Shown piece by piece: positions 1 through 8,528 of a DNA stretch of 64,000 nt. The position numbers and the translations under genes are program-made. The stretch lies in the NCBI GenBank assembly GCA_030523645.1, contig JAUNIB010000001.1:713700-777699 (forward strand), given 5' to 3'. Below the pieces are notes generated by a model. That model did not search any database. It was not told the origin of the DNA and saw only the letters and a program-made list of their open reading frames with translations. Each line of letters begins with the position of its first letter. The first letter of the stretch is position 1. This stretch comes from Selenomonadaceae bacterium (GTDB lineage Bacteria > Bacillota > Negativicutes > Selenomonadales > Selenomonadaceae).

Positions 1-848
1 ATAAGACCGACGGCCATTACCAGTCCGCCCTGCCAAAGAGTGTCAATGCCGATGAACTGGAAAACAAAGCGGCCAAATCCGTAGACTGCCACCTTCAGCA
101 TAACGCCGCTCATGAGAGCGGACACATGGCTGGGTGCCGCCGGATGGGCATTGGGCAGCCAGACATGGAGCGGCATGAGGCCGGACTTCAGAGCGAAGCC
201 GGCGAAAGCAAAGCAGAAAACAATGTGCTTCACATCGGCGGGAAGCTGATTGGTGCAGAAAGCAGTAAAGGAAAAGCTGCCTACACCGCTGCCGAGGATA
301 TAGAAGGCCACCAGTATCGCAGCAGTACCAAGATGAGTCATTATCATGTACTGGTAGGCTGCACTGACGGTTTCCTTCTTGCTGCTCTCATGGTTGACCA
401 ACAGGAACGAAACAAGCGCCATGATTTCCCAGGCAAGAATGAAGGTAAAGGCGTCTCCTGCCAGCAGTACCATGACCATGGACAGCAGGAACAGATTCCA
501 TTCACCGGCGAGCGCCCGGAGGCCGTTGCCCCGATAGCCCTTGGCGTAGTCGAGACCGTACAGGCTGATGATGAATCCGGCCAGACCGGTTATCACCAGG
601 AAGGGGGCGCTCCACAGGTCTGCATTCAGACTGTAGCTGCCCCAGCTGCCGGAAACCAGCCAGCCGTCCACCGACTCCAGTACGCCGGCGCTTATCAGGT
701 ACATTCCCGACTTGTAGAGAAGGACGGCGCTGCCGGCAGCAGCGAGCATCATTCCCACATAGTGAGCCGCCATCTCAAGGCTCTTCGGCCAGAGAATGGT
801 GGCAGTGCCCAGCAAGAACAATACCGGGCTGAGGAAAATTAAATCCAT
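1..848 (-). CDS. hyfB: Hydrogenase-4 component B / NuoL-M-like proton-translocating membrane subunit (partial)
   Basis: The gene reads leftward from ATG at 848 and runs off the window edge, so only about 282 N-terminal residues are seen. The translation is very hydrophobic and resembles the Mrp-antiporter-like subunits of membrane-bound hydrogenases and complex I. It has the run AYQYMIMTHLGTAAIL followed by LKSGLMPLHVWLPNAHPAAP, which holds the conserved lysine and the HVWLP(N/D)AHP motif of this family. HyfB/HycC subunits couple electron transfer from formate or ferredoxin to hydrogenase with proton or sodium pumping. An AGGAG lies about 13 nt upstream of the ATG, and a -10-like TATAAT lies at 964-969 about 120 nt upstream, so this is probably the first gene of a hyf/ech-type operon. 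NuoL, NuoM or an Mrp subunit are alternatives; the rest of the operon would decide. Confidence 0.8.
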   Translation of the reverse strand, partial: MDLIFLSPVLFLLGTATILWPKSLEMAAHYVGMMLAAAGSAVLLYKSGMYLISAGVLESVDGWLVSGSWGSYSLNADLWSAPFLVITGLAGFIISLYGLDYAKGYRGNGLRALAGEWNLFLLSMVMVLLAGDAFTFILAWEIMALVSFLLVNHESSKKETVSAAYQYMIMTHLGTAAILVAFYILGSGVGSFSFTAFCTNQLPADVKHIVFCFAFAGFALKSGLMPLHVWLPNAHPAAPSHVSALMSGVMLKVAVYGFGRFVFQFIGIDTLWQGGLVMAVGL

Positions 849-1011
849 CTTCTTTTACAGCTCCTATATCTCATGTTTCCTCACAAAAATAAAACAGACA
901 AAGACCTTGCGACTAAAGAAGATTAATCGAAAAGCCTTCGCCTGTTTAGCAAGCGATTGGAATATTATACTACTTTGGCTGAAAAATGAAAGATATATTG
1001 AAAATTTTTTT

Positions 1012-1029
1012 GCTCCCCTAGAGGGGAGC
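1012..1029. repeat. Solo palindromic CTCCCCT-AGAGGGGAG repeat
   Basis: A CTCCCCT AG AGGGGAG palindrome sits 6 nt past the stop codon of the downstream chromate-transporter half. It is the core of the palindrome found in larger intergenic clusters elsewhere in the window, for example three times at 5486-5600. On the minus strand the stem is followed by A-rich rather than T-rich sequence, so it is not a canonical terminator. Confidence 0.6.
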
Positions 1030-1034
1030 CTTGG

Positions 1035-1595
1035 TCATATCAATAGAGTCAATACCAGACCGAGGACACCGGTACCAAGCAAAGTCTTTATAACGCCGAG
1101 CTTTTTCTTGACCATTATGTAGCCAACCGGCAGCAGGATGACTCCCCGCCAGTCAACTGTAGACATATCAGCCGGTACGCGGTCGCTGTTCCAGAGAGCC
1201 AGTATTATGAAGCTGACGGCCGCGGAACAGATAAGGGCGATGACAGCTGGACGAAGACCGTTGAGGACGCTGTACACGCCGTCGATATTGCCGTATTTCA
1301 TAAAGAGCTTTGCCAAAGAAACGCCGATGATGAAGGACGGCAGCGAGAAGCCCGCCGTAGCTGCTACCGCTCCCCCGATACCAGCCACCTTCATACCGGC
1401 GAAGGTAGCGGCGTTGATACCGATTGGCCCCGGGGTCATCTGAGAAATCGTGAAAACATCCACGAACTCAGCCATTGTCAGCCAGTGATGCGCATCGACA
1501 ATACCGGCCTGAATGAGCGGCATGGAGGCGTAGCCGCCGCCGACGCAGAAGATGCCGACCTTGACGAACTCCCAAAACAACTGAAAATATATCAC
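1035..1595 (-). CDS. Chromate transporter family protein, second half-size subunit
   Basis: A 186-residue membrane protein of the CHR family. It carries the hallmark FVKVGIFCVGGGYASMPL near the N-terminus and the TISQMTPGPIGINAATFAG motif at about residues 50-68. CHR proteins of about 190 residues work as pairs, equivalent to the two halves of full-length ChrA, and are thought to export chromate or a related oxyanion by proton symport or antiport. The start is GTG at 1595, chosen because GGAGG lies 7 nt upstream and the next ATG is inside the motif region. It follows the other half by 12 nt on the same strand, so the two are co-transcribed. In anaerobes the real substrate is unproven and chromate resistance should not be assumed. 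It ends in a GLVLTLLI hydrophobic tail. Confidence 0.85.
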   Translation of the reverse strand: MIYFQLFWEFVKVGIFCVGGGYASMPLIQAGIVDAHHWLTMAEFVDVFTISQMTPGPIGINAATFAGMKVAGIGGAVAATAGFSLPSFIIGVSLAKLFMKYGNIDGVYSVLNGLRPAVIALICSAAVSFIILALWNSDRVPADMSTVDWRGVILLPVGYIMVKKKLGVIKTLLGTGVLGLVLTLLI

Positions 1596-1607
1596 TACGG
1601 CACCTCC

Positions 1608-2189
1608 TTAATTGTATTTGGGATCCCTGAGCAGCAGGAATCCGATGATACCGTCAATAAGTATCAGATACATTACATTCACATCGAAGAAGAAGGAAGC
1701 AATGAAGGTACCAATCGTAATAGCAATCGGCAGTATCAGCTTTTTCTTCCCCTGCTTCTTCATCAGGTCAAGAGCCACATCCACAATGAGTGCCGTGGCA
1801 CCGCACTGCATACCCTTCAGCATAGCCTTGACATAGTAGTTATCGACCACCAGCGTATAGCAGGAGGCAATGAGAGACAGGGTAATCAGCGGCGGCAGGA
1901 CAGTGGCCAGCAGAGCCGTGAGGGTTCCCATTACGCCGCCCATTCTGTAGCCGAGGATGATAGCCGCATTTACCGCTACTATACCGGGCATGGACTGAGC
2001 GATAGCCACCAGATCCAAGGTTTCCTTGTCATTAATCCAGCCGTATTCATCTACGAACTTCGCCCGCATCAGCGGTATGATAACAAATCCGCCGCCGATG
2101 GTGAAGGCACTGATAATGAAGGTTGACTTGAAGAGTTTCCAGTAGAAATCTTTGTCTCTTGTCTGCAGAGCCATATTATCACTAGACAT
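1608..2189 (-). CDS. Chromate transporter family protein, first half-size subunit
   Basis: A 193-residue partner of the adjacent CHR protein. It shows the paired family motifs TFIISAFTIGGGFVIIPLM (about residues 19-41) and AIAQSMPGIVAVNAAIILGY (about 66-87), then hydrophobic membrane spans to the end. Homologues of this size form a heterodimeric transporter with opposite-topology subunits. Its ATG at 2189 lies 10 nt after the flavin-reductase stop, so flavin reductase, this gene and the second subunit form a three-gene operon. The neighbouring redox enzyme suggests a substrate or stress linked to flavin or NAD(P)H chemistry; that is inference. Confidence 0.85.
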   Translation of the reverse strand: MSSDNMALQTRDKDFYWKLFKSTFIISAFTIGGGFVIIPLMRAKFVDEYGWINDKETLDLVAIAQSMPGIVAVNAAIILGYRMGGVMGTLTALLATVLPPLITLSLIASCYTLVVDNYYVKAMLKGMQCGATALIVDVALDLMKKQGKKKLILPIAITIGTFIASFFFDVNVMYLILIDGIIGFLLLRDPKYN

Positions 2190-2199
2190 AGGTGCTTCC

Positions 2200-2703
2200 T
2201 TACTCGTTTACCATCAGCTTCTCAATCTCGGCAATATACATGGTGTGATAGTCCCCTGCTCCGTACCACTGCTCATCGCAGGATTTGTCGATGAAGCTGT
2301 CGGAGGTCATTACCTGAGCGTAGAGCTTGCGGCAGACCATTACATATTTTGCCTCTTCATAATAGGTGCAGCCGTTCTCAGAGACAACGGTAAGACCGGA
2401 CTTGCCAATCTTGTCCTCGTCACGGCCGGAGACCGAGCCGAAGTAGCTCATCATCTGCTTCTTATCTTCGCCGAAAACAGAAAGAGTAAAGCGCTCAGCC
2501 TTGTCGACAAATTCCTTGGTATAGCGCTGGGGACGGAGAACGATATAGGCAACATTCTTGCCCCACATTACGCCCAGGCCGCCCCAGGAAGCAGTCATGG
2601 CATTGGCCTTGCCCTCAGCCTCACCGGTGACCAGAAGCCAGTCCTTGCCGATGAGCTTAGCTGCACTGTAATCGAAATCTTCAACTTTCATTTCCTTAAA
2701 CAT
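2200..2703 (-). CDS. Flavin reductase-like (FMN-binding split-barrel) protein
   Basis: A 167-residue protein of the flavin reductase-like domain family. The core GKANAMTASWGGLGVMWGKNVAYIVLRPQRYT (shown here as the segment about residues 32-62) matches the family's FMN-binding strand with its N-A-M-T-(A/V)-S-W signature. FVDKAERFTLSVFG follows, as in reductases related to HpaC and to the 'flavoredoxin' group of anaerobes. Such proteins bind FMN and reduce it with NAD(P)H, or relay electrons. The start at 2703 has GGAGG at a good distance (GGAGGATTACAAG then ATG). It is the first gene of the operon with the two chromate-type transporters. Confidence 0.85.
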   Translation of the reverse strand: MFKEMKVEDFDYSAAKLIGKDWLLVTGEAEGKANAMTASWGGLGVMWGKNVAYIVLRPQRYTKEFVDKAERFTLSVFGEDKKQMMSYFGSVSGRDEDKIGKSGLTVVSENGCTYYEEAKYVMVCRKLYAQVMTSDSFIDKSCDEQWYGAGDYHTMYIAEIEKLMVNE

Positions 2704-2766
2704 CTTGTAATCCTCCGTTTATAAAAGCACTTTCAAGCAAAATAACAAGCGTCGTATTGACTGAAC

Positions 2767-2795
2767 ATGATACAACATACTTCCTGTCCGGTCAA
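2767..2795 (-). promoter_or_regulatory. Sigma-70-type promoter of the flavin reductase / chromate transporter operon
   Basis: Reading leftward, TTGACC (2790-2795) is followed after 17 nt by TATCAT (2767-2772), about 65 nt before the flavin-reductase ATG. It begins only 14 nt beyond the stop of the upstream TPM gene. Confidence 0.6.
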
Positions 2796-2808
2796 TTTCC
2801 AAACATCG

Positions 2809-3579
2809 TCAGAAACCGTGGCTGCTGGAGCCGCCGGAGAAGCCTCCTCCGCCGCCTCCGCTTCGTCCACCGCCTCCGGATGAGCCTTTGGATCTCGGCG
2901 AGTAGGTTTTGGTGCGATTGCCCTCCGCTATATCGAGAATGCTTACCTCACCGATGCTGCTCATTTTACCGAACAGCTCCTCCTTGGAAACCTTTTTCCT
3001 TGTAGTAAGGAAGACGGCAATAAAATTCAGCAGAAGCGCCAAAATCAAAGCAAGAATACCATTGGTAATATATCTCATATCATGGGCAATATTCTGATTG
3101 TGCAGCACCGCCCGTATTTCCCGGAAGCATTCACTGGCACAGGCATAATATTGCTTTCTTGTGGCCAAGGTGTATATATTGTCCACTATGGTGTCCCGCT
3201 CGGACCGCAGCCGCTCGTCCAATCCGGTGGAGGTACTGAGGGTCAGCTTCCGGTTGCCCATATCGATTTGAAAGAGCGCTCCCGGCTCATTGCCGCAGAG
3301 CTTATAATAAGTGTCCTCGGCGAACTTTTCATACTGACTGTTTTTCAGCTTCACCGTGACAAAAATCATATTGCCGTAGAAGGCAAGGTCTTTCATTTCC
3401 TCTGCCAGCTGCTTCTCCTCTTCGGCAGTCAGCAGGTCAGCCTTGTCAAGAATGATGACCCGGTACTGCTTATAGGGTACCGACTCTGCCCCGTCCGCCG
3501 CAAATACGGAGGCGGGACAAAGGCTCATCAGAAGGAATCCGAGAGTCACAAACACCAGCGCACGAAGTCTGTTCATCAT
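2809..3579 (-). CDS. TPM-domain (TLP18.3/Psb32/MOLO-1) secreted or membrane-anchored protein
   Basis: A 256-residue protein with an N-terminal signal peptide (VFVTLGFLLMSLCPASVFA, cleavage near residue 28). A TPM domain covers about residues 35-165, starting IILDKADLLTAEEEKQLAEEM with FYGNMIFVTV following. One transmembrane helix (ILALILALLLNFIAVFL) is near residue 180, and the tail is rich in Gly and Ser and ends SSSHGF. TPM-domain proteins with Gly-rich tails are widespread, and some have acid phosphatase activity or act in membrane-protein repair; none of that can be assigned here. The gene overlaps the zinc-ribbon gene upstream by 4 nt (ATGA), which implies translational coupling and a shared job at the membrane. 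The promoter is probably upstream of that partner. Confidence 0.8.
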   Translation of the reverse strand: MMNRLRALVFVTLGFLLMSLCPASVFAADGAESVPYKQYRVIILDKADLLTAEEEKQLAEEMKDLAFYGNMIFVTVKLKNSQYEKFAEDTYYKLCGNEPGALFQIDMGNRKLTLSTSTGLDERLRSERDTIVDNIYTLATRKQYYACASECFREIRAVLHNQNIAHDMRYITNGILALILALLLNFIAVFLTTRKKVSKEELFGKMSSIGEVSILDIAEGNRTKTYSPRSKGSSGGGGRSGGGGGGFSGGSSSHGF

Positions 3580-5189
3580 TCTGCCCCCTCCTTCCTGTCG
3601 AAGAACCGGGGAACCGGCCGGGTAATGAACTGATTGTAGCGGCTGACCATTCTTACGGCAGCCACGCCAATACCCAGCATACAGACAACCGCCGCAATAT
3701 AGTAATCAATATCCGGGGCCGGGTCATAAATCAGAAGGCCGGCACCCAACACCACGGAAAACAACGCCCCCGCAATGTCCAGCCAGACATTTGAGCTGCC
3801 CTTTTCCTTCAATATCTTAGCGTTATCATACAGACGATATAATGTGTAGATTGGCGTGCCGACAACAGCAATGATCAGACCAACCACCGCATACTCAGGA
3901 GCACCGATGCAGATAACGATAACACTGAAAATAACAACCAGCCAGCCGCCGAGAGAATTTGCTCCAAGGGCTTCCAGTATGGCCATGATGGCATTTTTGC
4001 TTACCTTTTCGTCGCTTTCCTTCTTCGCTTCCTCGTGAGTCTCCAAAAAGCCCATGTCATCAGTATGCATTACCCGGCGAACTATTTTGTCCAGCTCAAA
4101 TACATAGAGCAGACACATTACCATAGCCAGTATCATTGCAGCGATGAGTATTTCGTTGGCGGTAAAGGTTACTATCTCGTTCAGACCAAAGAAAATCGGT
4201 ACGGCTGTCAGCAGCGAAAATAAAATGTATCTGGTAACCGATACAGGTATTTCCGCATACATATTGCCATTGGAGCCGTTCATCACCGAGTAGGCTACCC
4301 GGTCTCCCTTCCGCCAGGTCAGAAACCACACCGGCAGCATTGCCAGAGAAATCTTCTTTTTCATCCGGAAGTCTTTCTCCATCGTTTCCGGTACTTCCTC
4401 GGTGGGGTGTGCGTCAGATACACCCTTGGACTCGCTGATGGCTTTCCAAAGCTCCTCTTTTATTTCGTCGTTTGACTGCTTCCTGTATACCTCCCTGTCG
4501 ATGTCCGCCGTATCACCGAAGAAGCCGAACATATAGCAGGGGTTGAAGGTCTTCATGTCCTCTCTTTTATAGGGAGCAATCCGCAGACTGATTTCGTCGT
4601 CAAAGTTGGAGGAAGCATCATAAGCAACGCTGTCCACTGTACCGGACGCCTTGCATTTTGTATTGTACTTCTGCTTTATCAGATAGTCTCCCTCACGGGT
4701 CTCAGTCTCGCCCTTAATTTCAATCTCCGGGCCGTACTTATAACCGAAGTTCCAAAAGGGAATATAAATCCCCTTAAAGCCCTGAATGAAATTCTCGTCT
4801 CTGAATTCGCCGGGAGCATAAATCTGACGGCGTATCATCTTTTTATAGGCAGCCTTGCAGTCTTCGGCTGTCTTGGTAAAGGGAATGATATAGTCAGGCT
4901 TCCTTACCCTGCCCAGCTGGCTCTCCAGCGTCACGAAGCTGCCGCAATACAGGCAGTAGTTCACCGCATCCAGCTCTGTGGAATATATCTCTGCTCCGCA
5001 GTTCGGGCAAACAAACATGGTCGCATCATATTTTGGTGTACTGTTCTGCTCGCCCTTGTACTCTTCGGCTGCGGTTTCCGTTTTGAAGGTCTCCGGCTCG
5101 AAGGAGGAGTCACAATGTAAGCATTTTACTTTGCCGGAGGGAATATCGTATTTTAATTCACCGCCGCAATTTATACATCTGCTTGCCAT
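3576..5189 (-). CDS. Double zinc-ribbon multi-pass membrane protein of unknown function
   Basis: A 537-residue protein. It begins with two zinc ribbons: CxxC pairs at residues 5/8 with 23/26, and 61/64 with 79/82. A soluble region follows (about 90-310) that contains IIPFTKTAEDCKAAYKKMIRR, typical of proteins annotated as primosomal-N'-like or TFIIB-type zinc-ribbon proteins. Several hydrophobic helices lie beyond residue 320 (ILFSLLTAVPIFFGL and later). No enzymatic motif is recognisable. The last codons overlap the TPM-domain gene by 4 nt. Pairing of zinc-ribbon membrane proteins with TPM or phage-shock-like proteins suggests a membrane-stress or quality-control role, but this is inference. 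The start at 5189 is the ATG directly before the first ribbon (MASRCINCGG). Confidence 0.75.
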   Translation of the reverse strand: MASRCINCGGELKYDIPSGKVKCLHCDSSFEPETFKTETAAEEYKGEQNSTPKYDATMFVCPNCGAEIYSTELDAVNYCLYCGSFVTLESQLGRVRKPDYIIPFTKTAEDCKAAYKKMIRRQIYAPGEFRDENFIQGFKGIYIPFWNFGYKYGPEIEIKGETETREGDYLIKQKYNTKCKASGTVDSVAYDASSNFDDEISLRIAPYKREDMKTFNPCYMFGFFGDTADIDREVYRKQSNDEIKEELWKAISESKGVSDAHPTEEVPETMEKDFRMKKKISLAMLPVWFLTWRKGDRVAYSVMNGSNGNMYAEIPVSVTRYILFSLLTAVPIFFGLNEIVTFTANEILIAAMILAMVMCLLYVFELDKIVRRVMHTDDMGFLETHEEAKKESDEKVSKNAIMAILEALGANSLGGWLVVIFSVIVICIGAPEYAVVGLIIAVVGTPIYTLYRLYDNAKILKEKGSSNVWLDIAGALFSVVLGAGLLIYDPAPDIDYYIAAVVCMLGIGVAAVRMVSRYNQFITRPVPRFFDRKEGAE

Positions 5190-5224
5190 ATTTCACATTC
5201 TTTCAATGATTGTCTTTTTCGTAG

Positions 5225-5600
5225 AGTTAGCCGTTGTAGGGGCTTGCCGCAGCAAGCCCGCTGTAGGACATACAACTGTATCTCGGGTCGCCTGCGGGCG
5301 ACCCCTACAGGTATTGGTGAGACAAGCGCCCCACCAAGGCCCCCATTCAGTGGAGGCTGTCGCCGTCGGTGACTGGGGGATAACCTTGTGTCCATCTAAT
5401 AGGCTCCCATTGAGGGGAGCTGTCAGCGAAGCTGACTGAGGGGTGCGAAAACATTTACTGATTTAGCTTCACCCCTCCGCCCTTCGGGCACCTCCCCTAG
5501 AGGGGAGGCTTTAGGTGGTGGGCTTGCTCGGGCACCTCCCCTAGAGGGGAGGCTTTAGGTGGTAGCTTGCTCGGGCACCTCCCCTAGAGGGGAGGCTTGG
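5225..5600. repeat. Cluster of intergenic palindromic repeats, including a 2.5x tandem array
   Basis: This gap carries no gene. From left to right it holds: a paired-hairpin unit (GGGGCTTGCCGCAGCAAGCCC, then GGGTCGCCTGCGGGCGACCC, 5235-5310); a GGCTCCCATTGAGGGGAGC unit with GTCAGCGAAGCTGAC (5402-5440); and a tandem repeat of about 44 bp at 5486, 5530 and 5573. Each tandem copy contains CACCTCCCCTAGAGGGGAG. The same units recur in other gaps of the window in different orders. Confidence 0.85.
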
Positions 5601-5610
5601 GGCAATCCTA

Positions 5611-6642
5611 TTACTTCTTATCCAGCAACAGCATAGCATCGCCAAAGGAGAAGAAGCGATACCGCTCCTGTACTGCCTGCTTGTAGGCATCCAGTACGAA
5701 CTCACGGCCTGCGAAAGCCGATATAAGCATAATAAGGGTGGACTTCGGCAGATGGAAATTAGTCACAATACCGTCCACAATCTTGAACTGATAGCCGGGA
5801 TAGATAAAGATATTCGTCTCCCCGGCACTGGCTCCAATCTGTCCCACGGCAGTTGCCGCCGACTCCAGCGTTCTGATGGAGGTGGTGCCGACAGCGATTA
5901 CCCTGTGTCCCTTTGCCTTGGTATCCATGATGAGCTTAGCGGTCTCGGCACTGATGGAATAATACTCCGAGTGCATCACATGCTCCTCTATGGTCTCCGC
6001 CTTCACCGGGCGGAAGGTACCAAGCCCTACATGGAGAGTGACGAATCCAAGGTTTATCCCCTGCTCCTTCAGCTCAGCCATCTGTTCCTTTGTGAAGTGA
6101 AGTCCGGCTGTAGGTGCTGCCGCCGAGCCCCGCTCCCGGTTGTAGACAGTCTGATAGCGTTCGCTGTCCTCCAGCTTCTCATGGATGTAGGGCGGCAGCG
6201 GAGTCTCACCCAGCTCGTCCAGTATTTCTTCAAAAATACCGTCGTATACGAACTCTACCAGACGACCGCCGAAATCTGTATTGCCTACAATCTTCGCCGT
6301 CAGCCGCTCACCGAAGCTGATGGTATCACCGATACGGGCTTTCTTTCCCGGCTTTACAAGAGTCTCCCACACATCCCCTTCGCGGCGGTGAAGGAGGAAA
6401 ATCTCCACATGAGCGCCGTGGGGCTGTCTGGTGCCGAAGAGTCTGGCCGGTATTACCCGGGTGTCGTTGAATATCAGCGTGTCGCCCGGCTCGAGGTATT
6501 CTCCAAGCTGATAGAAATGACGGTGTTCTACTGTCTTTTCTGCCGGATGAAGCACCATCAGCCTTGAAGCGTTGCGCGGCTCTACCGGAGTCTGCGCTAT
6601 CAGTTCTTCCGGCAGTTCATAATCAAAATCCGTTAATAGCAT
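5611..6642 (-). CDS. queA: S-adenosylmethionine:tRNA ribosyltransferase-isomerase QueA
   Basis: A 343-residue enzyme of full family length that transfers and isomerises the ribose of SAM onto preQ1 at tRNA position 34, giving epoxyqueuosine. Signature segments are [19 protein letters not shown] at the N-terminus, [13 protein letters not shown] at about 58-70, [10 protein letters not shown] (about 172-181), [13 protein letters not shown] and [18 protein letters not shown] near the C-terminus. It is the last gene of the ruvCAB-queH-spoIID-queA series, starting 10 nt after the SpoIID-like gene. QueH, which finishes queuosine from this product, is two genes upstream. The usual partner tgt is not next to it here, where repeats follow instead. 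Confidence 0.97.
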   Translation of the reverse strand: MLLTDFDYELPEELIAQTPVEPRNASRLMVLHPAEKTVEHRHFYQLGEYLEPGDTLIFNDTRVIPARLFGTRQPHGAHVEIFLLHRREGDVWETLVKPGKKARIGDTISFGERLTAKIVGNTDFGGRLVEFVYDGIFEEILDELGETPLPPYIHEKLEDSERYQTVYNRERGSAAAPTAGLHFTKEQMAELKEQGINLGFVTLHVGLGTFRPVKAETIEEHVMHSEYYSISAETAKLIMDTKAKGHRVIAVGTTSIRTLESAATAVGQIGASAGETNIFIYPGYQFKIVDGIVTNFHLPKSTLIMLISAFAGREFVLDAYKQAVQERYRFFSFGDAMLLLDKK

Positions 6643-6652
6643 TATATTTCCT

Positions 6653-7912
6653 TCAATACAATTTAGTAATAGTCACACCTGTATAGTAGTGGTTCAGTAT
6701 TTCCTTGTAATTGTGCTTTGCGGACATAGCCTTTGCTCCCCATTGGGAGAGGCCAAGTCCATGACCGAAGCCGTAGCCGTCAATGACGATTTTCTGACCG
6801 CTCTTCACAGTCAGGTCATTACCCTTGCGGCCGCTGCCGAAATCAAACAGGGCACTTTTCAGCCCGAATATGGAGCGGGCCTGAGTTCCGTTTACGGTGA
6901 TACTGCGGCTGCTGCCGGTAAAGACAATCTTCGCCGGCCGGCCCGAGGCATAGCGGTCGCCGCTGCCTCCCTTGTCGAGCTTCAGCGGTGACAAGGTTAT
7001 CTTCTTCAGAGTCCCCACATCTTTTCCCGCTGCTTTCAGCTTTGCCGCCATCTGCTCCGCTGTCAGAGTCACCTGCCAATGACGATCCGGTGACCCGGCC
7101 GGGTCACTAACGGAAGCTAGATATGCCAGCTCCCCGCCCCATACTTCCCGGCAGGCTGCCGTCTGGCCGCCGGAATCGGTATGAAATGCTGCGTAGATGG
7201 GCTTGCCGTCGTAGGTCATTATCTCGCCGCAGGTGGCATCTACTGCCTTTGTCACGGAGTCCGATTCATCCTCCGTACCACCGTAGACCTGACAATGGGT
7301 TGTGGCACAAATATCCCAGCCGTCCCCATCATGCTTTCCCTCATTCTTAGTATAGAGGGAGAATGTACGGGCGGCCACAGCCTGAGCCTTCAGAGCTTCT
7401 GCCGGCCACTCCGGAGACATTTCCGTCCCTACGACACCCTTTACATAGTCCTCCAGACTGACCCGGTTGACTACGGCTATACTGCTGCCGCTGTTCAGCA
7501 GGATTATTTCGCCTCTATATTCGTCACCGCTGACAGTAATATTGGAATCCCCTGCCTGAATGATTATTTTCTGGGCAGATACAGCTTTTCCGTTTATGCA
7601 AATCTGCCTGCTTTTATAGGTAAAATTCACGGTGCTTTTTCCGGGGAACTTATTCAGCACCTTGCCGCCGGACAAATCACGGACGACAATATCCTTCGCC
7701 GCCTGTATCACTACAGAATGCTGACCGGTAAGCAAGCCCACATCAATCCGGAGAGCATTCTCTTTTTTCTGTGCCGCAGTCCCCTGCTTCTTCGCGTTGC
7801 TTATCACCTTGGGGCTGTTGCCTTTGTAGTTGTAGGGACTGGCATAGGCTGCGGTGCTGCCGAAAAGCATCAGAGCTGCGGTGAAAACCGATATTCCTGC
7901 AAATCTATTCAC
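6653..7912 (-). CDS. SpoIID/LytB-domain protein (peptidoglycan-processing, exported)
   Basis: A 419-residue exported protein with a signal peptide ([16 protein letters not shown]). The SpoIID domain covers roughly residues 150-400, including [20 protein letters not shown], whose glutamate is the proposed catalytic residue of SpoIID. Then come [24 protein letters not shown], and the C-terminal [19 protein letters not shown] signature. SpoIID is a lytic transglycosylase acting on denuded glycan strands during engulfment; LytB-type relatives act in vegetative wall turnover. Negativicutes often keep this gene between ruvB/queH and queA, as here. Whether this strain sporulates cannot be told from the window. 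The start overlaps the end of queH by 8 nt. Confidence 0.9.
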   Translation of the reverse strand: MNRFAGISVFTAALMLFGSTAAYASPYNYKGNSPKVISNAKKQGTAAQKKENALRIDVGLLTGQHSVVIQAAKDIVVRDLSGGKVLNKFPGKSTVNFTYKSRQICINGKAVSAQKIIIQAGDSNITVSGDEYRGEIILLNSGSSIAVVNRVSLEDYVKGVVGTEMSPEWPAEALKAQAVAARTFSLYTKNEGKHDGDGWDICATTHCQVYGGTEDESDSVTKAVDATCGEIMTYDGKPIYAAFHTDSGGQTAACREVWGGELAYLASVSDPAGSPDRHWQVTLTAEQMAAKLKAAGKDVGTLKKITLSPLKLDKGGSGDRYASGRPAKIVFTGSSRSITVNGTQARSIFGLKSALFDFGSGRKGNDLTVKSGQKIVIDGYGFGHGLGLSQWGAKAMSAKHNYKEILNHYYTGVTITKLY

Positions 7913-8528
7913 TGGCAGCCATCCTTTCCCTTTCAGCCTTCATTGCCTTGCCTATTTTCTTTCGCTGTTTGCGGATTTCTTTACTGAACCGTTCCTCTTC
8001 GCTGAAAATGCAGCCGCAGTAAGGCTGACGGTAAAGACCCAGCTCCAGAGATATGTCTATGCCCTCCTGCCAGCCGGGACGGAAATCTTCATAATAAAAT
8101 TCAATGCCGTATTTGCGGCTGCAGGACTCAGCCACTTCCTTCATTACCTCATGCTGCTGATGAATACTGTAAAACAGCGTGGAAGTAAAAGCATCAAAGC
8201 CATGCTCGGCGGCAAATCTCGCCGCCTCGTCAAGCCGCCAGCCGTAGCAGCTGCGGCAGCGATTGCGGGGAAGAAAAGGATTGTCCGGCTCCTCGATGGG
8301 CATAACCATCGCCAGGAATTCCTTCAGTCGGTAGCTTTCCTCGGTGTATATTTTCAGCCCCACCTTATCGGCATATTCCTTGGCTGTTTTCAGCCGGTGA
8401 TCCCATTCCAGATACGGATGGATGTTGGGATTAAAGAAGTAGCCTGTCGGCTCGATACCGTCACTGCGGAGCTTCTTCACCGGGTAGCAGGAGCATGGGC
8501 CGCAGCACATGTGTAGCAGTAAATTCAT
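7905..8528 (-). CDS. queH: Epoxyqueuosine reductase QueH
   Basis: A protein of about 207 residues of the DUF208/QueH family, the oxygen-independent alternative to QueG for the last step of queuosine synthesis. Metal-ligand cysteines are visible: MCCGPCSCYP near residues 7-16, RCRSCYGWRLDEAA near 90, and QPYCGCIFSEEER near 168. These fit the 4Fe-4S plus mononuclear iron arrangement of the family. I place the start at ATG 8528 rather than the GTG one codon before it, because it overlaps the ruvB stop as TGATG and has GGGAGAT upstream. It is co-transcribed with ruvB, the spoIID-like gene and queA. Confidence 0.95.
   Translation of the reverse strand: MNLLLHMCCGPCSCYPVKKLRSDGIEPTGYFFNPNIHPYLEWDHRLKTAKEYADKVGLKIYTEESYRLKEFLAMVMPIEEPDNPFLPRNRCRSCYGWRLDEAARFAAEHGFDAFTSTLFYSIHQQHEVMKEVAESCSRKYGIEFYYEDFRPGWQEGIDISLELGLYRQPYCGCIFSEEERFSKEIRKQRKKIGKAMKAERERMAASE

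Noticed and set aside
126..842. A 238-codon plus-strand frame at the left edge
   Set aside because: The minus strand here encodes a hydrogenase-4-like membrane subunit with clear motifs.
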